This document shows, in pieces, positions 8,089-17,505 of a stretch of DNA of 64,000 bases. The position numbers and the translations under genes were made by a program. The notes below the pieces were generated by a model, which had not been told where the DNA came from, did not search any database, and saw nothing but the letters and a program-made list of their open reading frames with translations. This DNA is from Fodinibius sediminis (GTDB lineage: Bacteria; Bacteroidota; Rhodothermia; Balneolales; Balneolaceae). Positions within the stretch are counted from its first letter, which is position 1, and each line of letters opens with the position of its first letter. The stretch spans positions 62,001 to 126,000 of the forward strand of contig NZ_FXTH01000003.1 in the NCBI RefSeq assembly GCF_900182555.1. Reading direction: 5' to 3'.

Positions 8089-9339
8089 TCAGACCTTCCT
8101 GAATACCACAATGGCATTGTGACCGCCAAAGCCAAAGGTATTGCTCATTACGGCATTGACCTCTTTTTCGGCGGCTTCTTCCAGTACAATGTTCAGTGAA
8201 GAGGGGATCTCTTCATCTATCTGTTTCGTGTTGATGGTGGGAGGAATGATGTTATCATTGATGGCCTTGATAGAGGCAATGGCCTCTATAGCCCCGGCAG
8301 CTCCCAGAAGATGGCCCGTCATAGACTTTGTGGCACTGATAGACAGGTGGTCCGGCTCCTCACCAAAGACATTTACCGTGGCATTCATTTCACTGATATC
8401 ACCTACCGGAGTAGATGTAGCATGGGTGTTAAGGTAGTCGATATCCTCAGCATTCATCTGGCTGTCACTGAGTGCTTGCTTCATCGCCCTGGTTGCACCT
8501 TTGCCTTCCGGGTGGGTTGTTGTCATATGATAGGCATCCGCCGTCATCGCGGCTCCGGTCACCTCGGCATAGATATTGGCACCGCGTGCTTTGGCATGTT
8601 CATATTCTTCCAGGACAAGTGTGGCAGCCCCCTCTCCCATTACAAAACCGTCCCGGTCCTTGTCAAAGGGACGGGATGCATGCTCGGGATCATCATTCCG
8701 CTGCGACATGGCCCGCATGGCAGAAAAACCGCCAAAGGAGGATTCGGTAATCCCTGCTTCTGATCCTCCGGTAATGATAACTTTTGCCTTGCCCCACCGG
8801 ATGTAGTTAAGGGCATCCATGATAGCGGTATTGGAGGTTGCACAGGCTGAAACCGTCGCATAATTAATACCCATAAGTCCATACTTCATTGAAATAAGTC
8901 CCGGTGCCATATTGATAATGAGCTTGGGTACAAAGAAGGGGTTGAAGCGGGGGCTATAATCATTTTCGGCATAATTCCTTACCTCCTGTTCGAAGGTGTA
9001 CATGCCGCCCTGGCCGCTGCCCCAGATGACGCCGGTATCAAAAGGATCCATTGCATCAAAATCCAGTCCGGAATCTTTTACGGCCTCTTCGGTAGCAACC
9101 AATGCATAATGGCTGTAGGGATCGGAACGCCGGATCATATTGTGCTCCAGGTGTTCGCTGGCGTCAAAATTTCTGAGTTCACAGGCAAAATGGGTACGGA
9201 ATTGTGAAGGATCAAAATGAGTAATTCGGGACGCACCGCTGACGCCGTTTATTAAATTTTTCCAAAAATCATCGACGTTGTTGCCTAAAGGAGAAAGGGC
9301 ACCCAACCCGGTAATGACGACTCTGTTCGGCTTGCTCAT
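8089..9339 (-). CDS. fabF: 3-oxoacyl-[acyl-carrier-protein] synthase II
   Basis: This is the condensing enzyme of fatty acid elongation (KAS II), about 416 residues from the chosen start MSKPNRVVITGLGALSPLGNN. The thiolase fold shows the Cys-His-His triad. Cys is in TVSACATSNTAIMDAL, the first His in YLNTHATSTPVGD and the second His in KSMTGHLLGAAGAIEA. A C-terminal NTFGFGGHN loop is also typical. An upstream in-frame Met at 9411 would add 24 residues of non-homologous sequence and is rejected. No acpP or other fab gene is adjacent, so it is a separate transcription unit ending at the 8031-8059 terminator. Confidence 0.96.
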   Translation of the reverse strand: MSKPNRVVITGLGALSPLGNNVDDFWKNLINGVSGASRITHFDPSQFRTHFACELRNFDASEHLEHNMIRRSDPYSHYALVATEEAVKDSGLDFDAMDPFDTGVIWGSGQGGMYTFEQEVRNYAENDYSPRFNPFFVPKLIINMAPGLISMKYGLMGINYATVSACATSNTAIMDALNYIRWGKAKVIITGGSEAGITESSFGGFSAMRAMSQRNDDPEHASRPFDKDRDGFVMGEGAATLVLEEYEHAKARGANIYAEVTGAAMTADAYHMTTTHPEGKGATRAMKQALSDSQMNAEDIDYLNTHATSTPVGDISEMNATVNVFGEEPDHLSISATKSMTGHLLGAAGAIEAIASIKAINDNIIPPTINTKQIDEEIPSSLNIVLEEAAEKEVNAVMSNTFGFGGHNAIVVFRKV

Positions 9340-9579
9340 GCTACGTAAGAATATTTTAAGTATAGAAATTTTATCTGTGCCCAATATAAGAAGGATATGG
9401 GCGGACTGCATATAATATCTGAGGCTGCCGGCCGCAGACTGGATTCAGGAAAAACATCCCGTGTAGAAGAAAATATAAATAGACGGATTTCTGACGTTTT
9501 ACTAAAAAACCGGGAAAGCACATGGCTGAAGGGAGCAAGAAAACGGCCCCTTGAGCAGTGCTGTTTGTATTTGGTGATT

Positions 9580-9942
9580 CTATCCCTGCTGGGTGGCGTA
9601 AAAGCGTTCTTTCGCTATCTTGTCGCCCTCCCAGTGCTGCACAGCTACCTGTTCAAGGCTCATGCGGTTGCCATCGGTAAAGGTGACATCCATCACGCAT
9701 TCCACAGAAGTTGCTGCTTTCTCTTCGTTGGAAGTGATCGCTTTTACATCCATCCCATGGAATTCATCCACGCTCTCAAAAAAATCATTTTCCCGTTCCC
9801 GGTTGGCGGCTTTTCCTTCTACATTGGACCCGTCTTCGAGCACCATGACCACGTCCTTGGCATAATACTTTTCAAAAGCATCCATAGCTTCACCCTGGGA
9901 AATGTGATCATAGATGTCGGTAATCTTGCTTAAATAACTCAT
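9580..9942 (-). CDS. SnoaL-like / NTF2-fold protein
   Basis: This 120-residue cone-shaped NTF2-like domain protein starts with a helix (MSYLSKITDIYDHISQGEAMDAFEKYYAKDVVMV). A beta-sheet follows with the typical turn EDGSNVEGKAANRERENDFF, and it ends FYATQQG. Members of this superfamily include isomerases, hydrolases and many ligand-binding proteins of unknown role. Nothing visible here fixes the substrate. It is a single gene, downstream-facing towards fabF but about 240 bp away, so probably independent. Confidence 0.8.
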   Translation of the reverse strand: MSYLSKITDIYDHISQGEAMDAFEKYYAKDVVMVLEDGSNVEGKAANRERENDFFESVDEFHGMDVKAITSNEEKAATSVECVMDVTFTDGNRMSLEQVAVQHWEGDKIAKERFYATQQG

Positions 9943-10087
9943 AATCTGAAGTGAATTAATTTAATATTAAAGCGTTAGTGATTCTGTTGCAACGAGACTG
10001 ATCTTGAAATCGTTTGCAGCTGGCCATTTCAATTTGCACCGACCGTTCCGGCCGGCTATCTTTTATCTTCATCGGTTATTAGCACGA

Positions 10088-10450
10088 ATGTACAAGGGTA
10101 TGCAACAGGTCAAACTCATTGATATTGCCTACGGGCGCAGCGGCGACAAGGGAAACAACAGTAATGTGGGTATTATCGCCCGCCATCCGGATATCTATCC
10201 GTTCCTGAAAGAAAAACTCACGGCCGGGCTGGTCAGGGAGCATATGAAGCATGTCTGCAAAGGCACGGTGGAGCGATATGAACTGCCCAATATCGGGGCG
10301 CTCAATTTTGTTCTCCATGACAGCCTGGACGGGGGCGGCACCGTTTCCCTGAAGCTCGACGCCCAGGGCAAGACGCATGCCGCGCTCCTGCTGCGCATGG
10401 AGCTGGAGGTTCCTGAAAAGCTTCTGCAGAAGGTACAGGGAAGGAATTGA
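10088..10450 (+). CDS. Stand-alone AtuA-C-like domain protein
   Basis: This ~120-residue protein contains KLIDIAYGRSGDKGNNSNVGIIARHPD, followed by ELPNIGALNFVLHDSLDGGGTVSLKLDAQGKT. This is the ferredoxin-like domain usually found fused to the C-terminus of AtuA-type proteins (acyclic terpene utilisation, acyl-CoA metabolism). In many bacteria it also occurs as a separate short protein. No AtuA N-terminal partner is present here. The start is uncertain: ATG at 10088 or 10100. A longer frame back to 10004 adds non-homologous residues. Confidence 0.65.
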   Translation: MYKGMQQVKLIDIAYGRSGDKGNNSNVGIIARHPDIYPFLKEKLTAGLVREHMKHVCKGTVERYELPNIGALNFVLHDSLDGGGTVSLKLDAQGKTHAALLLRMELEVPEKLLQKVQGRN

Positions 10451-10945
10451 CGCTTTTTATCCCCTATCAATACGGCAACACTTTTATTATTCTGTGATCG
10501 AACGGGATACAAACCCATGACTGTATCCTGATTTACGTCATGAAGATAACAGGCAGCTTGTCCGGCTGGGAATACTTTTGGACAGTTTGATGTCAACAGC
10601 AACCCGGTGCGTTGTGCTTTCCATTTTCAGTGTTTACCGAACTGCATAGATGGCCTCACTATCTGCTAAAAGAAATAGCCGGGGGGAAGGATGTGTATAG
10701 GGTCCCGGCCGAAACTGCCAGCGAGGCTGTACCATTTCACATACATGAATGTGTATGCTGGATTAGAAGGGAAGACTGTTGTTTTGAAACGTTTTTATAG
10801 TTTCAACCATCCTGTCCTGCCTGGACACTGGCAAAAAATGCTGTGCGGCGTGGGGCCGTAGACGAACAACTGCGCTGGTATAAGTGGTGATATTATTATA
10901 AGTTCCAAGCAAACATGAGCAGATAGTATAAAATAGCAGGATCCT
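10451..10945. other. Gene-free stretch
   Basis: About 495 bp. I found no coding sequence, RNA gene or clear repeat. A 62-codon open frame at 10612-10800 has no family-like features. Confidence 0.55.
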
Positions 10946-11227
10946 ATGGTTACCGCATTAGTCTTTATCACTACCGAGCGTACCCGCATTAACGAAGTGG
11001 CCGAAAAACTGGTTGAAATTAAAGGGGTTTCCGAAGTGTACTCCATTAGCGGGCAGTACGACCTGGTGGCCATGATACGCGTCAAGGAAAATGATGAGAT
11101 GGCGGAACTGATAACCAGTCAGTTAGCCAAAGTGGAGGGAATTACAGATACGGAGACGCATATTGCTTTCCGGACCTTCTCACGGCATGACCTGGAGCAC
11201 ATGTTCTCCATCGGCTTCGAAGACTGA
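10946..11227 (+). CDS. Stand-alone Lrp/AsnC ligand-binding (RAM) domain protein
   Basis: This 93-residue protein consists only of the alpha/beta RAM domain of Lrp/AsnC regulators: MVTALVFITTERTRINEVAEKLVEIKGVSEVYSISGQYDLVAMIRV, then the ELITSQLAKVEGITDTETHIAF strand-helix-strand. The helix-turn-helix half is absent. Such SraA-type or stand-alone RAM proteins form ring-shaped oligomers and bind amino acids. A direct role in DNA binding is not expected. It is a single gene with no obvious partner. Confidence 0.85.
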   Translation: MVTALVFITTERTRINEVAEKLVEIKGVSEVYSISGQYDLVAMIRVKENDEMAELITSQLAKVEGITDTETHIAFRTFSRHDLEHMFSIGFED

Positions 11228-11484
11228 CTGCCGGCTGGGGCCGTAACAGAACAGCATCAAGAATGAAAGGAATGCGGGGTATAACAGGCCATTGACTGAA
11301 TAGCTCAGCACCAACCCAAAAGATATCACAGGGCGGGTTTGAAAAGGTAAATCCTGCAGCTGTATCTGGACAGTGCAGTAATGTGAGGGAATCCTGAGTT
11401 TGATCTCCATTTATTCCAGTGAACAGCAGAAACAGTTGTCAGCCTATCTTATCTGTGAGACAGCCCCGGGTGGACATAAGAATT

Positions 11485-12063
11485 TCAGCTTTCTGACTCC
11501 TGTTCCAGAAACCTGATGGGGATGGTAACCTCTGTTTTATCCCATTGCATGACAATCTGCGTTGTGTCGTCCACGACATCTGAAAACTGGATGGTGAAAG
11601 CTTCAGCAACTGATTCTTTTTGAATGGCTGTTGCGTCAACGCGAAGCACATCGTGGGCCTGTTGATAGTCAAAATCTCCCCAAAGTCCCAGTTCATCATT
11701 CAGGATGATAGTCCACGGTTCATCTTCGCGAGGAATAGTAAAGAGGGCATAGGTACCAGCTTTGAGCTTTTCTCCGGCCAGAAGAATATCATGAGTGGTG
11801 GTTAGTTCAGTAGCTTCGTTGGCCCCGGTGCGCCAGATATTGTCGTAGGGAACCAACTGCCCAAAAATATCACGATTTCGTTTGTAGGGCTGCCCGTAAA
11901 TAATTTTGATGTAGGTATCTGTGGGATGATGCATTACTTTGGCAATAGCAATGGGGCTCTTCCTCCGCAGCGTCTCGGTTTCTTCTGGCTTGTCCTGGGA
12001 GCAGCTGCCTGCGACAAGTATCAACAGGAGAAGAAATAAAAGCGGTATCTGTCTGGTTAACAT
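11485..12063 (-). CDS. DUF2911 lipoprotein
   Basis: This 192-residue predicted lipoprotein has the signal MLTRQIPLLFLLLLILVAGSC with the lipid-anchored Cys at ~21. The body is the DUF2911 domain: YIKIIYGQPYKRNRDIFG, then VPYDNIWRTGANEATELTT, then KLKAGTYALFTIP and WTIILND. The domain is common in Bacteroidetes secreted proteins and has no assigned function. It lies just downstream of a large secreted metallopeptidase-like gene on the same strand (51 bp gap) and is probably co-transcribed with it. Confidence 0.88.
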   Translation of the reverse strand: MLTRQIPLLFLLLLILVAGSCSQDKPEETETLRRKSPIAIAKVMHHPTDTYIKIIYGQPYKRNRDIFGQLVPYDNIWRTGANEATELTTTHDILLAGEKLKAGTYALFTIPREDEPWTIILNDELGLWGDFDYQQAHDVLRVDATAIQKESVAEAFTIQFSDVVDDTTQIVMQWDKTEVTIPIRFLEQESES

Positions 12064-12113
12064 AATAATAGGTCTGTGACTTGTTGGCTACGACATAATA
12101 ACAAATAATGTAC

Positions 12114-14999
12114 TTAAAAGTTTCCCATGAATACCTGGTGCTGATTACGTGTGGGTTCGTATCCATATCCGATACCCAGATCAAATGACAGGTTGGATAC
12201 TCGGAATGTTGTTCGCAGGCCTAATCCAAAAACAGAGCGCGACTGCTCGTACCAGTCGGAAGCAGAGGGATCCGCTACAGTATTGGAGAAGGCAACCAGG
12301 TAAATCTTGGCCAAATACAGGGGCAGCAAAAAGCCCCCTTCATCAGCATGAATGAGAGGAATGGTATAGCGGCTGCTTATACTCAGCAAATTATCGGCAT
12401 TGACAAGCACGGGTTCTGAGAAGGCATCTGAAACGAGCGACTGGTTGTTGAACACCAGGCCCGACTGGCTGAGTCCCTCTATGGCCAGTCGCATTGACTG
12501 GTTCCATCGTCGTAAAGGAGAAAGGTACGTCAACAGGCCCGCCTTGAGGGCTGTCGGCTGCTGGAACTGAAGTCTTATATTGTTCTGCTGGAGGGGAATG
12601 CTGAGATCGTAGGAATTCCAGTAATGTTCCAGCTCGGAATAGAGGACGATACCCGAATTAGGCTGAATATCCCGGATATTCTGCTGGAGTCGTAAATTAA
12701 GCTGGCTGTATAGATTGGCAGCAGTTATATTCGAAAAATCGGATGAACGGTGATCCCTGGAGAGACCATAAAAACGAAGCTGGGAATACCGGATTTTGGG
12801 TTCGATAAACAGTGAGGTAGAAAAAATATTATCGCGCAACTGAATATCCAGGGGGATGCTGAGGTCCAGAGATCGGTTTTGCCGGAGTAAGGTGGTTGTA
12901 AATTGATCCCGCTGAAAATTGATGTAGGAAGGCTCACTGTAGAACTGCAGCCTGAATCCGGGATAAAACTGCTTGTTTTCGTACGACAAATCATACCACA
13001 GCCGCTCCTCCAGGTAACTCATCTCGATGTCATAGGCCTGGCTTTGCAGTACATCGTTGCTGTGTAGGGAGAGGCCAAACTGGTAGTGGCCGCTGTTGGA
13101 AACCTCCTCCCCAAAAGGCAGTACGGCACGGGGTTTTAGCCAGCTAATATCGGAGGTATAGGCTTCCGGTTCCCAGCTTTTGGATGCCTTTCTGATGGAA
13201 TCAGATACCATATACTCTCGCATGGTATTGCTTTGTTTGGTCACAGGCTGCCACAGCGAGTCGGGGAGGATGCGGCCGGTGCCATCGGTACGGCGGGCAA
13301 TAACCGGCAATCGCTTGTTGCCAACCTGGCGGATATATGCCACACGGCTGCCGTTCGGGCTGTAGGATCCCTCAAAAGCATTAAAAGCAGATTGGGTAAA
13401 CTGGCTAACCGTCTCGCTGGGCAGGTCATATTCGTAAAGCTGGTGCGTACCCGAAAAATCACTACTGAACAGGAGTTTTTGTCCTGAAGGATGCCAATAG
13501 GGATCAAAAACTGAGCCATCTTCAAAAGCGATGTCCGGGTGCTTCGGCAGGGTTACACCCGCCCGGCTGATGTCGGTAATCCAGAGTGCCTGCTGTCCTT
13601 TTTTGTTGGCGACGACGACTAAACGATTTTCATCCGGGGCGACTGAAACAGCTGTAATTTCATCTTCGCCGAGGGATAGCAGCTCAGCTGGGTTATGGTT
13701 TTCTGCCGGAGAATCACCGGGGATGGAAACAAGGGCGGAGGAGGCCGGTCGGCTTTGCAGGGCCAGCAGTTGTTTGCCGGCATACTGCGGTGCGTAGACC
13801 CGAGCATCGTCAGTAAGCGTTAGAAGGCGATTTTCAGAAAAGTTATAGCTGGCTAATACTGCCTTGTAGGTGCGGTTGTATAGCGGGTCAGCCCTGTAAT
13901 AACTGAATACCATCTTTGATCGGTCTGGAGACAAGTCATAGCGGTAGTCTTGGATGGAGTTGGTCGTGAGAAAGCGTTTCATGCTGCCAGAGGCCAGATC
14001 ATAACGATAAAATCCGGGGCGGGCATTATAAAACGAACCGTGGAAGACCAAGGTAGAGTCGGACAGCCACAATGGACGGCGAATTTCCGGACCCTGAAAA
14101 GGCACGTTCAGAGGGGGCGGGCCGGCGGCTGAAGTTGAATCCTGGAATCGATCGTATGCTTTTTCAAAGCGGCTGTAAAGTTGTCCGGGCCAATACCCAG
14201 TTACATGTCGGAGAGCCAACCCGTAGCCCAGAAAAGGATAATTCATGTAAAAGGACAGGGCATTGCGGGTTGCAGTGTCGCCGAATTCACGCTGCAGCCA
14301 CGAGCTGAACATATAGCCCCCGATGTAGTGTCGATTGAAGGGTCGGGTATTGGATGAAATCTGCACCATCTGTCCCATGGACCAGCGCCGGTCGCTGTTG
14401 AATACCGCATCAAACTGACTGGTGAACATCGGGAAGTTACCCCGGCCCCCGCCGGGGGCAACCTGTTCGGTTTCATACTGGACTGCGATACCTTCAGTGA
14501 TGCCTGCTGGGATGGCCCCGTGAAAAGATCGGGCCAGATCGGGAGAGAGCAGGCTGATCAACCGCGGGATATTATTTTGGCCCAAATTATTGTATTGCAG
14601 GGCGTGAACCAGTTCATGGGGACCAACATTAGTGAGCCAGTTTCCGGTCTGTGGGTTGAGTGATTTTCCCTTGAGGGGCGGCAGTTCAATCTCTGAGCGA
14701 AAATGAAGGGGGGTAACAAAGCCGTTGGAGCGGTCGTTGTAGCTGTTAAGAATAACGGGAAAGTTGCGAAGCTCCCCACCCACCAGCTGTTGAACCCGGG
14801 GATAGTGATCCTCCAGAATACGTGCCAGCCGGAGGGCGGTTGTGTCGTTGTCGCGGCTGTAGAGCAGGTTGAAATGAGGTGTTTTCAATTGTTGCCAATC
14901 CTGGTCGGGGGGACGATGCTGGGTGGGATAAAGCTGGGCAGAGGCGGTGGGATGAAGAACTAATGCAAAGAAAAAAAAAGAGAATAGTTTTTGACACAT
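12114..14999 (-). CDS. Secreted HExxH peptidase-like protein with beta-propeller and beta-barrel-like C-terminus
   Basis: This 961-residue exported protein has a signal peptide ending ASAQL. An N-terminal peptidase-MA-like region carries HELVHALQYNN, a classical HExxH zinc motif at ~130. TolB/PD40-type propeller repeats follow, of the form 'SPDRSKMVFSYYR', 'APDENRLVVVANK', 'HPSGQKLLFSSDFSGTHQLYEYDL' and 'SPNGSRVAYIRQ'. The last ~300 residues alternate short amphipathic strands and close with GNF, like an outer-membrane barrel (aromatic final residue). Similar proteins are found in Bacteroidetes and Rhodothermota without known substrate. I infer an outer-membrane or surface location. The DUF2911 lipoprotein gene follows. 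Confidence 0.78.
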   Translation of the reverse strand: MCQKLFSFFFFALVLHPTASAQLYPTQHRPPDQDWQQLKTPHFNLLYSRDNDTTALRLARILEDHYPRVQQLVGGELRNFPVILNSYNDRSNGFVTPLHFRSEIELPPLKGKSLNPQTGNWLTNVGPHELVHALQYNNLGQNNIPRLISLLSPDLARSFHGAIPAGITEGIAVQYETEQVAPGGGRGNFPMFTSQFDAVFNSDRRWSMGQMVQISSNTRPFNRHYIGGYMFSSWLQREFGDTATRNALSFYMNYPFLGYGLALRHVTGYWPGQLYSRFEKAYDRFQDSTSAAGPPPLNVPFQGPEIRRPLWLSDSTLVFHGSFYNARPGFYRYDLASGSMKRFLTTNSIQDYRYDLSPDRSKMVFSYYRADPLYNRTYKAVLASYNFSENRLLTLTDDARVYAPQYAGKQLLALQSRPASSALVSIPGDSPAENHNPAELLSLGEDEITAVSVAPDENRLVVVANKKGQQALWITDISRAGVTLPKHPDIAFEDGSVFDPYWHPSGQKLLFSSDFSGTHQLYEYDLPSETVSQFTQSAFNAFEGSYSPNGSRVAYIRQVGNKRLPVIARRTDGTGRILPDSLWQPVTKQSNTMREYMVSDSIRKASKSWEPEAYTSDISWLKPRAVLPFGEEVSNSGHYQFGLSLHSNDVLQSQAYDIEMSYLEERLWYDLSYENKQFYPGFRLQFYSEPSYINFQRDQFTTTLLRQNRSLDLSIPLDIQLRDNIFSTSLFIEPKIRYSQLRFYGLSRDHRSSDFSNITAANLYSQLNLRLQQNIRDIQPNSGIVLYSELEHYWNSYDLSIPLQQNNIRLQFQQPTALKAGLLTYLSPLRRWNQSMRLAIEGLSQSGLVFNNQSLVSDAFSEPVLVNADNLLSISSRYTIPLIHADEGGFLLPLYLAKIYLVAFSNTVADPSASDWYEQSRSVFGLGLRTTFRVSNLSFDLGIGYGYEPTRNQHQVFMGNF

Positions 15000-15062
15000 G
15001 ATGCGGCTTTCAAAGAGGGTTAAACGAACCTTAAACAGACCGACAGGAACATTCAGAAAGCA

Positions 15063-15740
15063 TTATCCTGCATAGCCCGGCAGGTAATAGTAGATAGCCC
15101 AAAAATGAGAAAAGGTGCCGGCCATTACAAAAAGGTGCCATATCTCATGAAATCCAAACCAGTTTGGGATAGGATTGGGCTTTTTGATCCCATAAATAAC
15201 AGCGCCAATGGAATAAGCCAGTCCTCCAATGACAATCCATATGATAAAGGCAAGGGGCAGTTTTTCTACAAGGGTGGGAAAAAGGAGTACCGCCATCCAT
15301 CCCATCCCGAGATAGAAGGCAGTGGAAAGCCAGCGAGGGGCTCCCATCCACAGAAATTTCTTGATAATGCCGATGACTGCCAGGCCCCAGACGGTGGTAA
15401 ATAGCCCCCACTTCCAGCTGCCGTCGAGCACCAGCAGGCAGATGGGGGTGTAAGTGCCGGCGATGAGCACGTAAATCATGCTGTGATCAAGCTTCTGAAG
15501 GAATTTCAGAGTCTTTTCTTTAACCTGCAGGGCGTGATAGAGCGAGCTTGAGGTATAAAGAAGGACCATGCTGAGGCCGAACATTGAGAAGGCGATGGTC
15601 TGGCTCAAGGACCCTCCGGATGCGGCCTCGAAGAGCAGCAGAATAAAGGCAACCAGTGCTGCTATTGCTCCCACTCCATGGGTTATGCTGTTCACTGGTT
15701 CTCGTAAATGATCGCGTAAGGAGTTCATGCGTAATTTCAT
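15063..15740 (-). CDS. Hemolysin III family (TrhA/PAQR-like) membrane protein
   Basis: This seven-helix integral membrane protein of ~225 residues has PVNSITHGVGAIAALVAF, the conserved SSSLYHAL, KLDHSMIYVLIAGTYTPICL and a C-terminal FHEIWHLFVMAGTFSHFWAIYYY. The Ser/His/Asp residues of these motifs form the putative metal-dependent hydrolase-like centre of the CREST superfamily shared with PAQR receptors. The name 'hemolysin III' is historical; bacterial TrhA has been linked to membrane homeostasis. Starts at 15758, 15740 and 15728 are all possible; the second is used here. Confidence 0.88.
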   Translation of the reverse strand: MKLRMNSLRDHLREPVNSITHGVGAIAALVAFILLLFEAASGGSLSQTIAFSMFGLSMVLLYTSSSLYHALQVKEKTLKFLQKLDHSMIYVLIAGTYTPICLLVLDGSWKWGLFTTVWGLAVIGIIKKFLWMGAPRWLSTAFYLGMGWMAVLLFPTLVEKLPLAFIIWIVIGGLAYSIGAVIYGIKKPNPIPNWFGFHEIWHLFVMAGTFSHFWAIYYYLPGYAG

Positions 15741-15896
15741 GGTGATCGAAAGATACAAATAGTAGCAACGAGAGGGAACTGCAAATAGTTTAAAAGGAAA
15801 TATTTTTGAAGAATAGATGACTTCTCTGCTTCATTTGTGGGAATCTTTCTGTAGATTGGTATACAATAATCACGGGAATAAAAAAGGGAGAGCATC

Positions 15897-16802
15897 ATGA
15901 GATCTATAAGTTTAGTATTGGCAGCCGTGTTGGCTGTCCTCACATTCAGCAACAGTGCAGAAGCCCAGCTTTTAAATAGGCTCAAGAAAAAGGCCAAAGC
16001 GGCGGCTGAACAAAAGGCGGAAGAGAAACTGAGTGAACAGGTAGAACTGGCGGCGCGTCAAGCAGTGGAAAAATCCTGGAATACCGTATTTGGGGAGGTT
16101 TCTGCTGATAGTAGCTTCGGTCCCCTGCCCTTTTCCATGAATAGCAATGTTGAAACGGAGGATGTCTACAATTTCGATACCGCCACTACAATGGAAATTA
16201 CTACCGTCAGGAGTGATGGGCAGGCGGAACCCCCTGCTATCATGGAAATGTATTTTAACGAAGAAGAATTATATACGGGGACTCGCTTTTCCAGTGAGGA
16301 AATGAAGCAGGACGAGGGGGATCTATTTATTATTTATGACCTAAAACACTCTGCCATGGTCATGTTGATGGAGAATAAGAACGATAAATTTTCTTTTGCC
16401 TATGATTGGGAGCAGTCCCTGGAGAACCCGTTGTCGGAGGAGGAAGAGATAAACTGGGAAGAAGTAGAAGAATGGCAGGGATACACAAAAATCGGGACTA
16501 AAAATATTCAGGGGTTTGAATGTGACGGTTACCGGTCGGAGAACAGTGAAGGGGTTGTTGAAGTGTGGGTAAGTCGGGATGACTTTTTTGGCAGCCACCA
16601 CCTGTTTAAGGCCAATGCCAATACCCGAAAGATGAGAGGAACCCTCCCGGAAAACTACCCCTATGGTACGATGATGGAAATGATCTCTGAGGATCGGGCC
16701 AGTGGAGACAAGACAATTATGAAGGTAATCGATGTGCGCAAAAATGTGGACACAAGGTATGCGATGGCCGACTATCCGATCATGAGCATGGGCGGCCATT
16801 AG
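15897..16802 (+). CDS. Secreted DUF4412-type protein
   Basis: This 301-residue exported protein has a signal peptide (MRSISLVLAAVLAVLTFSNSAEAQ), a basic/acidic helical linker (LLNRLKKKAKAAAEQKAEEKLSEQ), then a DUF4412-like beta domain. The domain runs from NVETEDVYNFDTATTMEITTV through YDLKHSAMVMLMENKNDKF to IGTKNIQGFECDGYRSENSEGVVEVWVS. The conserved 'I-x-G-(F/Y)-x-C-x-(G/K)-Y' turn is present. The family is common in Bacteroidetes periplasm and has no known activity. It has a good AGGGAGAG ribosome binding site. Confidence 0.82.
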   Translation: MRSISLVLAAVLAVLTFSNSAEAQLLNRLKKKAKAAAEQKAEEKLSEQVELAARQAVEKSWNTVFGEVSADSSFGPLPFSMNSNVETEDVYNFDTATTMEITTVRSDGQAEPPAIMEMYFNEEELYTGTRFSSEEMKQDEGDLFIIYDLKHSAMVMLMENKNDKFSFAYDWEQSLENPLSEEEEINWEEVEEWQGYTKIGTKNIQGFECDGYRSENSEGVVEVWVSRDDFFGSHHLFKANANTRKMRGTLPENYPYGTMMEMISEDRASGDKTIMKVIDVRKNVDTRYAMADYPIMSMGGH

Positions 16803-16849
16803 ACGGATCCTGGCTCATTACTGTTGGCATGGAAAACAGTCAAACGATT

Positions 16850-17335
16850 TTATGGTTCGGCGTCGACTTTTATAATGGTTGGTTCCACATGGACAACCGT
16901 GCGAACCGAGTGGGCAATGAAGCAGTTGTCATGGGCTTTTTCATGAAGTTCGGTATCTTCCCGGGCTTCGGGAGCGGCACTGTTCAAATACGAGACCTCG
17001 GGACGAAGGGTCACTTCCGTTATGGCTGTTCGTCCTGATTCATCTTCGTCCAGAACTCCCTCGGCCGTATCGCGGTAATCTTCAACTACAAAGCCATGCG
17101 ATGCAGCGATGGATAGGAACCAGAGCATATGGCAGCTGGAGAGCGAAGCTACAAAAGCTTCTTCGGGATCCACGGCCGCGGCATTTGAAAGGGGAACAGG
17201 AACCACTTCCGGGGATGCGGAGGCAGGAACTTTTACCCCGCCGTCAAAGTACCAGTGATGTGACCTGCTGTATCGGTGGTCGGTAAATGCTGCACCATTG
17301 CGAACCCAGGCAATGGTTGCGCGATAATGATCCAT
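16850..17335 (-). CDS. OsmC family peroxiredoxin-like protein
   Basis: This 161-residue OsmC/Ohr-type protein has two active-site Cys, one in FVASLSSCHMLWFLSIAA (helix 2) and one in HEKAHDNCFIAHSVRT. The DPEEAFVAS context is standard. OsmC proteins reduce organic hydroperoxides. The YRATIAWVRNG start is like the YfcB/YhfA-type subgroup. It is convergent with the DUF4412 gene and divergent from the ThuA gene. A role in thiol-dependent peroxide defence is likely. Confidence 0.9.
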   Translation of the reverse strand: MDHYRATIAWVRNGAAFTDHRYSRSHHWYFDGGVKVPASASPEVVPVPLSNAAAVDPEEAFVASLSSCHMLWFLSIAASHGFVVEDYRDTAEGVLDEDESGRTAITEVTLRPEVSYLNSAAPEAREDTELHEKAHDNCFIAHSVRTVVHVEPTIIKVDAEP

Positions 17336-17505
17336 TGGCTATATCTAATTTATCTTAATTTTGGAGACTGCGCTTTTTACCGATTTATCGTGGACAAATT
17401 CAGAGAAAAGCTATTAATTTATGGTCTGCTGAGATCGAAAATAATCGGTTTGAAGCAAGGTATATGTTTTTAGTATAAGAAATAAAAAGAGACTTGTAAT
17501 AGACT

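Noticed and set aside
9397-9933. 178-codon plus-strand open frame over the SnoaL-like gene
   Set aside because: It is antisense to a well-supported NTF2-fold gene and has no family features of its own.
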